In this document: positions 44,279-53,648 of the stretch, one piece after another
Position numbering within the stretch: the first letter of the stretch is position 1
Layout: each line of letters starts with the position of its first letter
NCBI GenBank assembly: GCA_026415295.1
Contig: JAOAHJ010000004.1
Location: 47,321-111,320, forward strand
DNA: 64,000 nt
From: Spirochaetota bacterium
GTDB lineage: Bacteria > Spirochaetota > JAAYUW01 > JAOAHJ01
Reading direction: 5' to 3'
Program-made: the position numbers and the translations under genes
Notes under the pieces: model-generated
What the model was told of the DNA's origin: nothing
The model's input: the letters and a program-made list of their open reading frames with translations, nothing else
Database searches by the model: none

Positions 44279-45940
44279 ATGAGTGAGAAGATTGTTAATT
44301 TTGAAGAAGAGTTAGAAAAATCTCTTCAAACAATACAAGAACCTCAGGCTGGCTCAATAATAGAAGGGAAAATTGTATGTGTTAATAATAGTGAAGTATT
44401 TGTTGATATTGGTTGGACACAAGAAATAACAATTTCAATAGATGAATTTGACTCTAAACCCAATGAACTAGATAAGGTATATATTTATTGTTTTAAAGAT
44501 AAATATGATAGGACTATTTTTTCTAAGAAAAAAGCAGACGAAATTCTTTTAAAAAGAGAACTTTCAAGACTTTTAAAGGAAGGATTACCAATTAAAGGTT
44601 TTGTAAAAAGGTATATAAAAGAGAAAAAACTATTTCAAATTGATGTTAAAGGAGTAAGTGGAATATGTTTTGCAGATAAAATTGACTTAAAAGATTTTGA
44701 TGAAAAATTAGTAAATGATTATATTGAAAAGGTTTTTGATTTCAAGATATTAAGCTATAATAATAATAAGCTGGTTTTATCAAGAAAAGATTATTTAATA
44801 GATAAAGCTAAAATTGAAAAAATTAAATTTTTTAAAGAGAGAAATAAAAAAGATATTGTAAAATGTAAAGTTAAAAAAATACTTGAAAATGATAAAGGGG
44901 TTATAGTTGACATAGATTCTTTTGAAGGATTCATTCCAAGAAAAGAAATTTCTTATTCTAAATACTTTAACATTTCAGATATCCTTTCGGAAGGACAAAT
45001 AATTGATGCTGAAATAATTGAACTTAATAAAAAAGAGGATAAAATAATTCTCTCTTATAAAAATACAAAGAAAGATCCATGGGAAAATTTAAAACTAAAA
45101 GAAGGTGATATCGTAAAAAGTAAAGTTGTGAAGGTTTTTCCTGAAGGTTTGTTTGTAAATATTGAAGAAGGCCTTGATGGATATATTTATAAAAAAGATC
45201 TTTCCTGGTTTGAAGATTTTGAAAATGAAAAAAATATTGCAAAAGAGGGTAATATAGTAGAAGGCAAGATACTTAGAATAGATAGAAAAAATAGAAAAAT
45301 AATAATTGGTATAAAACATATATTGCCTAATCCATTTGAAAAATATATTAGTGAAAATGGTATTGGAAAAAAAGTTAAAGGTAAAATTGATAAAGTTACA
45401 GATTTCGGAGTTTTTATAGAGCTTGATAGAGGAGTTACTGGGTTATTAAAACAAGAGGACCTTTCATGGACAGAAGAACTAAACCCATCAAAATTATATT
45501 CAGATAAAGTAGGAAGTGAAATTGAAGTAGTTATCAAAAATATTGATACAAAAAAGAAAAGAATTGATTTATCTCTTAAAGACCTTTTTGATAATCCTTG
45601 GGACAATTTTCTTGCAAATAATAAAATTGGTTCAAATGTTGAAACATTAGTATCTGAAGTTGAAGAGAGAAAATTAGTGGTAAAACTTAATCAAGAAATT
45701 AAGGGTATTATCCCGGCAAGTGAAGTTTCAACTGAAAAGGTATTTAATTTAGCTGAAAAATTTAAAATAGGTGATAAAATAATAGCAAAGATTAAAACAC
45801 TTGAACCAAAGAAAAAAAGAGTTGTTTTATCAATTAAAGATTATATTGAAGAGGAACAAAGTAAAGAACTTGGAAAATTTTTATTTGATCATCAAGAAAC
45901 AAAAATAACTCTTGGGAAACTATTAAACAATAATAAATAA
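44279..45940 (+). CDS. rpsA: Ribosomal protein S1
   Basis: A 553-residue protein made of about six consecutive S1/OB domains (GSIIEGKIVCVNNSEVFVDIGW, LPIKGFVKRY, GDIVKSKVVKVFPEGLFVNIEEGLDGYI, GKKVKGKIDKVTDFGVFIELDRGVTGLL, GSNVETLVSEVEERKLVVKLNQEIKGII). The fourth and fifth have the classical GVF..L.G sequence. It binds mRNA and places it on the 30S subunit; in this very AT-rich genome, where many genes lack a Shine-Dalgarno, S1-type mRNA recruitment may matter more. The ATG follows an AAGGGG site. The last ~20 residues are a Lys/Asn tail. Confidence 0.93.
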   Translation: MSEKIVNFEEELEKSLQTIQEPQAGSIIEGKIVCVNNSEVFVDIGWTQEITISIDEFDSKPNELDKVYIYCFKDKYDRTIFSKKKADEILLKRELSRLLKEGLPIKGFVKRYIKEKKLFQIDVKGVSGICFADKIDLKDFDEKLVNDYIEKVFDFKILSYNNNKLVLSRKDYLIDKAKIEKIKFFKERNKKDIVKCKVKKILENDKGVIVDIDSFEGFIPRKEISYSKYFNISDILSEGQIIDAEIIELNKKEDKIILSYKNTKKDPWENLKLKEGDIVKSKVVKVFPEGLFVNIEEGLDGYIYKKDLSWFEDFENEKNIAKEGNIVEGKILRIDRKNRKIIIGIKHILPNPFEKYISENGIGKKVKGKIDKVTDFGVFIELDRGVTGLLKQEDLSWTEELNPSKLYSDKVGSEIEVVIKNIDTKKKRIDLSLKDLFDNPWDNFLANNKIGSNVETLVSEVEERKLVVKLNQEIKGIIPASEVSTEKVFNLAEKFKIGDKIIAKIKTLEPKKKRVVLSIKDYIEEEQSKELGKFLFDHQETKITLGKLLNNNK

Positions 45941-45968
45941 TTTGCTCAATCAATAATTTTAAAAATTT

Positions 45969-47471
45969 ATGATTAGTATAGATAAAGTAAAAAAGATCTT
46001 AGAAATTATTAGCCTTTTATCAAGAAATAATGGTATAGAAGATTTATTAAGTGGTATAATAAATAATGCTTCAAAGGTAATAGATGCAGAAGCTGCTTCT
46101 TTACTTTTGTTTGATAAAAATAAAGAAAATTTGTTTTTTTATATAGCATTAGGGGAAAAGGGAGAACAGGTAAAAGAGTCTTTTAGTTTAAAAAAAGGAC
46201 AAGGTATAGCAGGATGGGTTGCTTTATATGGGGAACCATTAATAGTTAATGATCCACAAAATGATCCAAGATTTTTCTCTAAAATTTCGGAAGAAATTAA
46301 CTACAAAACTAGAAATTTATTATGTACCCCTATGAAAATTGATGACAATATCATTGGAGTAATTGAAGTTATTAATAAAATAGATGGACCATTTACAGAA
46401 GAGGACAAAGAAATACTACAAGCTTTTTCAAATCAATGTGCAATACTTGTTTTTAATGCTAAAATATTTAATGATTTAATAAAAACAAATATAGCTTTGA
46501 AAGATGAGCTGGACAAGGTTAAAGATTCAAGAAAAATAATAGGGGAATCTCCTATCATTAAAGATAAAATAAAATTAGCAGAAATGGTTGCTCATACTGA
46601 ATCAAATGTTTTGTTACAAGGAGAATCAGGAACTGGGAAAGAACTTTTTGCTGAATTAATTCATTACCTTTCCCCTAGGAAGAATGCTCCATTTGTAAAA
46701 GTTAATTGTGCAGCTATACCAGAGAATTTACTTGAATCTGAACTTTTTGGTTATAAGAAAGGAGCTTTTACTGGTGCAGTTAAAGATACAATGGGTAAAA
46801 TTGAGCTAGCAAATAATGGAACACTTTTTTTAGATGAAATAGGAGAATTACCTTTATCGATTCAAGCTAAATTGCTAAGATTTATTGAAAATAAAGAGAT
46901 ACAAAAATTAGGTGACTCAAACCCTATACCTGTTAATGTAAGAATTATTTCTGCTACTAATAAAGATCTTCCAAAAGTTATTGCAGAGAAAAAATTTAGA
47001 GAGGATCTCTATTATAGAATTAATGTTTTCCCTATATATCTTCCTCCTTTAAGAGAAAGAAAAGAAGATATAGAAATTTTAGCTAATTATTTTCTCAAAA
47101 AATATTCGATTGAAACAAAAAAGAAAATAAGAGGATTTTCTGAAGAAGCAATTGAGATAATTAAAAATTATACATGGCCTGGAAATGTAAGAGAGCTTGA
47201 AAATGTTATTGAAAGAGCTTGTGTTTTAACCAATAGTGATATTATAAATTCAGATGTGCTCCTATTAACAAGTATTGATCCAAAAAATAGCTTTTCAGAT
47301 ATTTTTAAAGAAATGCCTCTAAAAGAAGCAATAAATGTATTTAAGAAAGAATATATAAATTATTTGTTGAATAAAAATAATTGGAAACAAACAAAAGTTG
47401 CTAAAATTCTTGATATACAAAGAACATATCTATCAAGATTAATAAAAGAACTAAATATAAATAAGTATTAA
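45969..47471 (+). CDS. GAF-AAA+ sigma-54-dependent activator
   Basis: A 500-residue enhancer-binding protein. Residues ~10-165 are a GAF sensor ([24 protein letters not shown]...). The AAA+ domain (~185-410) has Walker A GESGTGKE (218-225), the sigma-54 contact loop GAFTGA (265-270), Walker [11 protein letters not shown] and the [19 protein letters not shown] second region. The C terminus (~455-498) is a Fis-type HTH ([25 protein letters not shown]). It therefore drives sigma-54 promoters in answer to a GAF ligand. No target with a -24/-12 site was seen nearby. No receiver domain is present, so no response-regulator input. Confidence 0.93.
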   Translation: MISIDKVKKILEIISLLSRNNGIEDLLSGIINNASKVIDAEAASLLLFDKNKENLFFYIALGEKGEQVKESFSLKKGQGIAGWVALYGEPLIVNDPQNDPRFFSKISEEINYKTRNLLCTPMKIDDNIIGVIEVINKIDGPFTEEDKEILQAFSNQCAILVFNAKIFNDLIKTNIALKDELDKVKDSRKIIGESPIIKDKIKLAEMVAHTESNVLLQGESGTGKELFAELIHYLSPRKNAPFVKVNCAAIPENLLESELFGYKKGAFTGAVKDTMGKIELANNGTLFLDEIGELPLSIQAKLLRFIENKEIQKLGDSNPIPVNVRIISATNKDLPKVIAEKKFREDLYYRINVFPIYLPPLRERKEDIEILANYFLKKYSIETKKKIRGFSEEAIEIIKNYTWPGNVRELENVIERACVLTNSDIINSDVLLLTSIDPKNSFSDIFKEMPLKEAINVFKKEYINYLLNKNNWKQTKVAKILDIQRTYLSRLIKELNINKY

Positions 47472-47521
47472 ACTATAAAATTAAATTATTTAAATAATTA
47501 AATTATTATAAGGAGTTTTAT

Positions 47522-48262
47522 GTGAAAGATATAGGATTAATTAAACCAGTTAAAGAAAAATACAGATCAAACTACGAGTTTATAATTGATTTGTTAATCT
47601 ATTATTTCAAAAAATACCAAATTTTTTGGGTTATTGCAGGAATAATTATATTAGTATTTTTAATTTCTATATTAATTTTAGATTATAATTTGAAAATTAA
47701 AGAAGAGAAAGCAACTGTAGAATTAGAAAAGATATATGATAAAATTGAGCTTTTTATTACTCAATCTCAAAATATTTCTAATTATGAGAAAATTAAAGAA
47801 GAACTAATCTCAAATTTAAATATTATAGAAAAAAAATCTAAATTTACAAAAGTTTATAATAGAATTGTTTATTATAAGGGCTTAATTTTCTTTATCGATG
47901 GAAAATATGAAGATTCAATAAAAGAATTTAAAAAAATATATTCAAATAAAAGCTTTCATGCTTATTTTTTAGCTAATATTGGAATTATAAGAAGTTATAT
48001 GCAACTGAATGATTTAGATAATGCCATAAAATATTCAAAAAAATTATATAATAATAATAAAAATAATGTTTATGGAGCTTATGGCGCTTATTTCTTAGGA
48101 TTTTTATATAAAACAAAAGGAGATATATTAAAATCTATCCAATATTATAATATAGTTGAAGCTAATTTTTCAAATTCTAATTTTTCAAAGGATTCAAAAT
48201 ACTTTTTACTTGAAAAACAATTAAATGAAATAATTAATGAAAAGTATATTAAAGTTAAATAA
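47522..48262 (+). CDS. Membrane-anchored TPR protein
   Basis: A 246-residue protein. Residues ~38-57 (IFWVIAGIIILVFLISILIL) form one membrane anchor. The C-terminal ~170 residues contain TPR-like helix pairs (YYKGLIFFIDGKYEDSIKEFKKIYSN, DLDNAIKYSKKLYNNN, YFLGFLYKTKGDILKSIQYYNIVEAN). The arrangement resembles YfgM-like proteins, but no conserved partner is visible. The start is the GTG at 47522, 6 bases after an AAGGAG; the ATG just before it is followed at once by a stop in its own frame. It lies between the sigma-54 activator and the cyclase. Confidence 0.65.
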   Translation: MKDIGLIKPVKEKYRSNYEFIIDLLIYYFKKYQIFWVIAGIIILVFLISILILDYNLKIKEEKATVELEKIYDKIELFITQSQNISNYEKIKEELISNLNIIEKKSKFTKVYNRIVYYKGLIFFIDGKYEDSIKEFKKIYSNKSFHAYFLANIGIIRSYMQLNDLDNAIKYSKKLYNNNKNNVYGAYGAYFLGFLYKTKGDILKSIQYYNIVEANFSNSNFSKDSKYFLLEKQLNEIINEKYIKVK

Positions 48263-48328
48263 ATCTAATTTGATTTAAATTAGTTAAAAAAATAGTTGAT
48301 AAAAAAATTTTTAATAAAAGAGATAAGT

Positions 48329-50410
48329 ATGATAAATTTAAAGAAAAAAGACTTTCCTGTCCTTTTCATTTGTATAGGAGTTATTCTATTGTTCTCATTT
48401 TTATCACTAATTTTTTACAATGTAGATAAGACTTTTATTTATGATATTTTTGTTAATTGGAGAAATCCTGGTAAACCTACTGAAGAAATAAATGAATCAA
48501 CTTTTGTATCAACTCCTAATAAAAAAGCAAGTAAAAAAATAGAAATTATAGGCATTGATAATTTCTCTTTAGAGAAAATAGGTAGATTTCCATGGTCTAG
48601 AGACACATATGTAAATATATTTAATTTTTTTATAAATCCTGAAGGAAAGTCTTATCCTGAATCTATACTTTTCGATATTGCTTTTCTTGAAAAAGAAAAA
48701 GATGATAAAGAAAATGATATATTATTAGCGAATTCTATTAAAAAAAATGGAAATGTTATTTTAGAATATTATCTTGATTTTGAAAAAGGTTTTGAAAAAA
48801 GTGGAGAACAAAAAGAAGTTGTTGATTATATAGAGAAAGAATTTACAATAGATTTAAAAAAAGCAAAAATTAAAGGAAGAAAAATAGATGAAAAAATAAT
48901 TAAAAATAGGAATTTTGGAATTACCTTTAATGATATTACTCCCTTACTTAAAGAATATGCTTTAACTGGCTCTTATGCAGGAACAGTAGGTTTATTTCCT
49001 GATTCAGATAAAAAATATAGAAGATTACCACTTGTTTATATATATAAAAACCGAATACATTTTCATGCAATAATTTTTATGTTATGCCATTATTATGGAA
49101 TAAATATAAATGATATAGAAGTAGATTTTGGAAGATATATAAAATTAAACAATATAACTAAAAATTCTAATAACAAAAAAGAAATAATAATACCTATAGA
49201 TTTACATGGTAATCTTTTTATAGATTTCATTGGGAATTCATCTCAAATATGGCCTATTAGATCAGCTTATGATATATATTCTAATAGAGCTCCTGCTGAA
49301 TATTTTAAAGATAAGTTAGTTTTTTTTGGAATATATTCACTTGGAGCTGCAAAAGATATTTGGTTAACTCCATCTGGATTAATGTTTGGAGTAGAATTTC
49401 TTGCTGTTGCAACAAATCAAATAATCAATCAAAAATTTTTTAAATTTTTTAATTGGTTTTTTATTTTTTTAGTTATTGTATTAGTTTCAGCTTTTCTTTC
49501 TTTCTATTTCTATAAATTACCAATTATTAAAACATATATTTTAGCGATTTTATTTTTATTTTTTTATACTTTATTTGCTTATATTGCTTTTATTTATTAT
49601 TTAATTGTTCCATACTCTGGAATAATTATTCAAGTATTAACTTTATTAATTTCTATAATTGTTTATAGAATTTTAACAGAAGAAAAAGAAAAAAGATTTA
49701 TTAGAGCAACATTTTCAAACTTTGTTTCAAAAGTTGTTGTTGATGAATTATTAAAACATCCAGAAAAAATAAAACTTGGTGGTGAGAACAAAGAAATAAC
49801 AGTTTTATTTTCTGACATTAGAGGTTTTACATCAAGATCAGAACAAATGAAACCAGAAGAAGTAGTTGATCTATTAAATAAATATCTCTCAAGAATGACT
49901 GAGATTATATTTAAATTTCATGGAACTCTTGATAAGTATATTGGGGATGCAATAATGGCATTCTGGGGTGCTCCTATACCACAAGAAGATCACGCTTTAC
50001 TTGCTTGTTGCACTGCATTAGAAATGACTAAAGAGCTTGAAAAATTAAATAATGAATTACCAGAAGATTTGAACCTTGATATAGGGATTGGTATAAATAC
50101 TGGTTATGCAATTGTTGGTAATATGGGATCTTCATCAAGGATGGATTATACATTAATAGGTGATACAGTAAATACTGGTTCAAGATTAGAAGGTGTTAAT
50201 AAATTTTATAAGACAAGAATTATAATTTCTGAATATACCTATGAAAAGGTTAAAGATTTTTTTTATATAAGATTAATAGATAAAATAACTGCAAAAGGTA
50301 AAACAATACCAATTAAAATATATGAAATTTTAGATTATAAAGAAGATTTTGATCCTTTTAAAATTGTTGATAAATATAATAAAATTGGAAACAAATTGAA
50401 AAGTGAATAA
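48329..50410 (+). CDS. CHASE2-adenylate cyclase, class III
   Basis: A 693-residue sensor cyclase. One membrane segment is near residues 6-30; residues ~50-360 are extracytoplasmic and match CHASE2 layout (KIEIIGIDNFSLEKIGRFPWSR...; LVFFGIYSLGAAKDIWLTP). Three closely spaced membrane helices follow at ~370-450. The class III domain (490-680) has Asp496 in FSDIRGFT and Asp540 in IGDAIMAFWG for the metals, Lys in DKYIGDA and Asp in MDYTLIGDTVNTGSRL, which favours ATP over GTP. It should make cAMP. The ATG at 48329 is preferred to the TTG at 48296 because of a weak AAGAGAT site. The CRP-like protein at 27.5 kb is a plausible receptor. Confidence 0.9.
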   Translation: MINLKKKDFPVLFICIGVILLFSFLSLIFYNVDKTFIYDIFVNWRNPGKPTEEINESTFVSTPNKKASKKIEIIGIDNFSLEKIGRFPWSRDTYVNIFNFFINPEGKSYPESILFDIAFLEKEKDDKENDILLANSIKKNGNVILEYYLDFEKGFEKSGEQKEVVDYIEKEFTIDLKKAKIKGRKIDEKIIKNRNFGITFNDITPLLKEYALTGSYAGTVGLFPDSDKKYRRLPLVYIYKNRIHFHAIIFMLCHYYGININDIEVDFGRYIKLNNITKNSNNKKEIIIPIDLHGNLFIDFIGNSSQIWPIRSAYDIYSNRAPAEYFKDKLVFFGIYSLGAAKDIWLTPSGLMFGVEFLAVATNQIINQKFFKFFNWFFIFLVIVLVSAFLSFYFYKLPIIKTYILAILFLFFYTLFAYIAFIYYLIVPYSGIIIQVLTLLISIIVYRILTEEKEKRFIRATFSNFVSKVVVDELLKHPEKIKLGGENKEITVLFSDIRGFTSRSEQMKPEEVVDLLNKYLSRMTEIIFKFHGTLDKYIGDAIMAFWGAPIPQEDHALLACCTALEMTKELEKLNNELPEDLNLDIGIGINTGYAIVGNMGSSSRMDYTLIGDTVNTGSRLEGVNKFYKTRIIISEYTYEKVKDFFYIRLIDKITAKGKTIPIKIYEILDYKEDFDPFKIVDKYNKIGNKLKSE

Positions 50411-50963
50411 AACTTTTTCTTTTGGGAAAAAAATTTCACTAATTTTACATTTATTCTTCATTTTTTTAATATTAATAAATTTTAATTGTTGTGGTATCCC
50501 TGAACCTATAAATTTTATTAATTTACCAAAATTAAGATATGATACAACAATAAATTTTATATGGTTTATTATTGAAAATAAAGAAGCAGGATTTAAAGGT
50601 TACGATTTTCTTTACTCAGTTCAGGATAATTTAAATCCAATTTATTTTAATTGTAATGTCAAAGTTTATATCTCAAATAATTTTAATGTATCATCATCGA
50701 GTCCTAAATTAATTTGTAATCCTTCAAACTTAAATTTTATAGTACAAATTTATTTTAATGATCCTAACCCCTCTACAATTACACCTGAACCAAATAAGCT
50801 TTATGTGAGTATTTATGATAAAGATTGGATACCATTCTCTAATTCAATTTACAATGGAAGTAAGATCTTTTTTTTGGTAAGACCATATGTTGTTGATATA
50901 AAAGGTGAAGTTATTAAAACAATAGATTCATTAGGTACAAATATAATTTCAATCAATTTTTAA
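50403..50963 (+). CDS. Predicted lipoprotein
   Basis: A 186-residue exported protein that starts with GTG at 50403 and overlaps the cyclase stop by 8 bases, so it is translationally coupled to it. The first ~30 residues are hydrophobic (LILHLFFIFLILINFN) and end in a Cys-Cys pair (29/30), a likely lipid anchor. The mature part is beta-rich with no known motif: NPIYFNCNVKVYIS, LKFIVQIYFND-type stretches. It could serve the cyclase in the envelope, but there is no sequence proof. Function unknown. Confidence 0.6.
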   Translation: MNKTFSFGKKISLILHLFFIFLILINFNCCGIPEPINFINLPKLRYDTTINFIWFIIENKEAGFKGYDFLYSVQDNLNPIYFNCNVKVYISNNFNVSSSSPKLICNPSNLNFIVQIYFNDPNPSTITPEPNKLYVSIYDKDWIPFSNSIYNGSKIFFLVRPYVVDIKGEVIKTIDSLGTNIISINF

Positions 50964-50979
50964 TTGAAAGGGTATTAAT

Positions 50980-51273
50980 ATGGAATCCATATTAAATGAT
51001 GCTGTTGTAAAAAGTGTAGTACAAATGATATTTTATATTTTTGTTGGTTTGTTTGCTTCTTTTTACTTTGTAATAATCTTGAAAAAAAAATTTTTAGGTT
51101 CTTTTTTATTGGGAACTTTAATAGGTGTTATGGGAGCAACCATACTTGGTGCTTTTCTAAACAATTTCATTAAATTTTTAACATCGTTTCCATTAGGATT
51201 AAATTCAATTTCTACAATTTTAGGTGCTTTTATTCTACTATGGTTTTATTCAAAAATTTCAGAAATAGAATAA
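50980..51273 (+). CDS. Small integral membrane protein
   Basis: A 97-residue protein with about three hydrophobic segments: residues ~15-32, ~40-62 (GSFLLGTLIGVMGATILGAFL) and ~75-92. The Gly-rich middle segment resembles small GlsB/YeaQ-type membrane proteins, but I cannot assign it with certainty. It has a good GAAAGGG site and follows the lipoprotein gene by 16 bases, so it is probably co-transcribed. Confidence 0.6.
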   Translation: MESILNDAVVKSVVQMIFYIFVGLFASFYFVIILKKKFLGSFLLGTLIGVMGATILGAFLNNFIKFLTSFPLGLNSISTILGAFILLWFYSKISEIE

Positions 51274-51468
51274 AAATATTGACTCTTAGTTATAATTTTT
51301 TTATATTTAAATTGTTAAATTCTATATTTTCAATTTTTTAATATTTTTTAATTTTTTACTTATTTTTTCAAATTTTTAAGTTTTATAATAAATAAGTTTA
51401 AAATAATAAATTAATTTAATAATATATTAGATTAAGAGTTTAAACATTATTATAAAGGAGGGTGATTA

Positions 51469-51723
51469 ATGCCAACTTATGATTACATTTGCAATTCATG
51501 TAATAAAAAATTTGAAATATTTAGACCAATTTCAGATGAAAGGGAAGTAACCTGTCCTGAATGTAATTCAACAAAAACTAAAAAAATAATATCAGCTGGT
51601 TCAGGAATAATATTTAAAGGTAGTGGTTTTTATACTACTGATTATAAAAAATCTGATATTAATAAAAAAGAAAATACAAATGATCAAAAAACTACTGTAA
51701 ACAATAAAAATTGTAAACAATAA
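51469..51723 (+). CDS. FmdB-family zinc-ribbon protein
   Basis: An 84-residue protein. Residues 1-48 are the FmdB/CxxC ribbon: MPTYDYICNSCNKKFEIFRP then TCPECNSTKTKKIIS, two CxxC knuckles. The remainder is a low-complexity Lys/Asn/Thr tail. The family is widespread and uncharacterised; regulation of an amidase gene was proposed for the name-giving member. A strong AAAGGAGGGTGA site precedes the ATG, and no close neighbour follows, so it looks like a single-gene transcript. Confidence 0.85.
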   Translation: MPTYDYICNSCNKKFEIFRPISDEREVTCPECNSTKTKKIISAGSGIIFKGSGFYTTDYKKSDINKKENTNDQKTTVNNKNCKQ

Positions 51724-52174
51724 AAATTAAAATAAATTTTAAAATAAAAAAAATTTTCTAAAATTTTAATAATTTTTACAATGTTTCAAAATATTATACA
51801 TCAAAATTTCTTTTATGTATACTTAATAATAACATATAATCATTTATTAACAATTATAATTTTTTTATATTTATCAGTATTTGTAATCAAATAATGTTAT
51901 AAATTAATATAATATTTTAATTTATTATTTGATAAATGTATTTTGATTAAGTTAAAATCATACAATATTTATTTTTTTCTATATATATAGTATCCAAATA
52001 TCAAATTATTAATCAATTTAATTTTATAAACTCTATTATTTAATTTATCAATCTCCTATAATCCCCTTAACAATTTCCTAATAAAAAAATTATTAATAAT
52101 TAGTTTTTTATTCATCTAAATTTAATTTATATAATTGAATTTATCATTGTAATTAAAATATAAAGGAATTAAAA
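51724..52174. other. 451-base intergenic region, AT-rich
   Basis: Holds no open frame I trust. It contains an inverted repeat TCAAATAAT (51887-51895) with ATTATTTGA (51924-51932), a 12-bp palindrome CTATATATATAG (51979-51990), a GTATACTT stretch at 51818-51825 that resembles the repeats at 59.6 kb in reverse orientation, and the 12-mer ATTATACATCAA (51793-51804), which recurs at 59581-59592. No clear promoter was found for the dehydrogenase gene. Confidence 0.5.
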
Positions 52175-53533
52175 ATGAAATTAAATATTGGAGTTTTTGG
52201 TTTAGGATATGTTGGTTTAATTACAGCTGTTGGTTTTTCCTATATTGGTTTTGATGTAAACTGTTTTGATATAAATAAGGAAAAATTAAAAGCTTTAAGA
52301 GATGGTAAAATTCCATTTTATGAAGAAAATATAGAGGAGATTTTAAAAGATTCAATTAAACAAAATAAGATTAATTTTCTTGATGACTCAAAAGATGTAA
52401 TTGAAAAGTCAGATATAATTTTTATAGCAGTTGGAACACCTCCAGATAAAGAAGGTAAAGCAGATTTAAAATATATTTATGAAGTTGTTCTTGAAGTAAT
52501 AAAATATATTAATAGTTATAAAATTATTGTTATTAAATCAACTGTTCCGCCGGGAACATGTAAAAGAGTCGAACTTTTTATAAAAGATAATATTAAAAAT
52601 ATTTCTGAAGAAAAAAAGATTGATGTAGATGTTGTTTCAAATCCAGAATTTTTAAGAGAAGGGAGAGCATTTCATGACTTTATAAATCCAGATAGAATAA
52701 TTATTGGTACAAACAGTGAAAAAGCTAAAGAAATGATGTGTCTTTTATATGACTATTTTATTAAAAGAAATTTTAAAATAGTCTTAACGGATAGGGAGAG
52801 TTCAGAATTAATAAAATACGCTTCAAACTGTTTTTTAGCTACAAAAATAAGTTACATAAATGAATTATCAATACTTGCAGAAAAAATAGGGGCTAACATA
52901 AAAGATGTATCTTTAGGAATGGGTCTTGATTTAAGAATAGGGAATAGTTTTCTCGATGCTGGTCCTGGGTATGGAGGAAGTTGTTTACCTAAAGATACAA
53001 AAGCACTTTTTAATTTTGCAAGAGAGAATGGAATTAATTTAAAAATTTTAGAATCAACAATTTTAGCAAATGAAAATCAAATTAAATTTACTGTAAACAA
53101 AATATTAAAGAACATGAATGGAGTTGTAAACAAGATTATATCTGTTCTAGGATTAACATTCAAACCCAATACAGATGATATAAGAGAATCTGTTTCAATC
53201 AAAATCATTAATTTACTTTTACAAAATGGAGCATTTATTAAAACATACTGCCCTAAAGGAATAGAAAAAACGAAAGAACTCTTTAAAGATGAAAACAACA
53301 TTATATTTTGTGAAAATGTATATGAAACTTTTAAGGAGTCTGAAGCGATTATTATAGCAACAGATTGGGAAGAATTTAATAATCTAGATTATAATTTTGT
53401 TTATTTTTTAATGAAAGATTACTTTCTATTTGATTTAAGAAATATGTTTTATAATAATCATAAAATTAAACAAATGTTTTATTATTATGGTACAGGTATA
53501 ATTTGTTCTAAAGCAAAAGATTTAATTTTTTAA
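52175..53533 (+). CDS. UDP-glucose / GDP-mannose 6-dehydrogenase family
   Basis: A 452-residue NAD-dependent nucleotide-sugar dehydrogenase that oxidises the C6 hydroxyl twice, giving a uronate for surface polysaccharide. NAD site FGLGYVGLITAVGFS at the N terminus, IAVGTPPDKEGKADL, STVPPGTCKRV, NPEFLREGRAFHDF and PDRIIIGT. The catalytic Cys270 is in GPGYGGSCLPKDTKAL and the KYASNCFLATKISYINE helix is present. LGLTFKPNTDDIRESVS is the C-terminal NAD-sugar contact. The substrate (UDP-Glc being commonest) is not proven. It stands before the PHP-glycosyltransferase gene; both fit envelope glycan synthesis. Confidence 0.93.
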   Translation: MKLNIGVFGLGYVGLITAVGFSYIGFDVNCFDINKEKLKALRDGKIPFYEENIEEILKDSIKQNKINFLDDSKDVIEKSDIIFIAVGTPPDKEGKADLKYIYEVVLEVIKYINSYKIIVIKSTVPPGTCKRVELFIKDNIKNISEEKKIDVDVVSNPEFLREGRAFHDFINPDRIIIGTNSEKAKEMMCLLYDYFIKRNFKIVLTDRESSELIKYASNCFLATKISYINELSILAEKIGANIKDVSLGMGLDLRIGNSFLDAGPGYGGSCLPKDTKALFNFARENGINLKILESTILANENQIKFTVNKILKNMNGVVNKIISVLGLTFKPNTDDIRESVSIKIINLLLQNGAFIKTYCPKGIEKTKELFKDENNIIFCENVYETFKESEAIIIATDWEEFNNLDYNFVYFLMKDYFLFDLRNMFYNNHKIKQMFYYYGTGIICSKAKDLIF

Positions 53534-53648
53534 TTTTTTTATTTATATAATTTTAATGGTATTTTTTATTTTTATTAGAGTTAAAAATAAAATGAAGAAA
53601 AATTATTAAAAACAAATTATTATAACATTTTTATATAAAAAAAAATAA

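Noticed and set aside
45187..45606. A 139-codon minus-strand frame within rpsA
   Set aside because: Shadow of the repeated S1 domains; no independent signal and composition follows the opposite strand.
51887..51932. Inverted repeat before the nucleotide-sugar dehydrogenase as a terminator or riboswitch
   Set aside because: The nine-base stem is almost all A-T with a 28-base loop and no T tract, so stable folding is unlikely.
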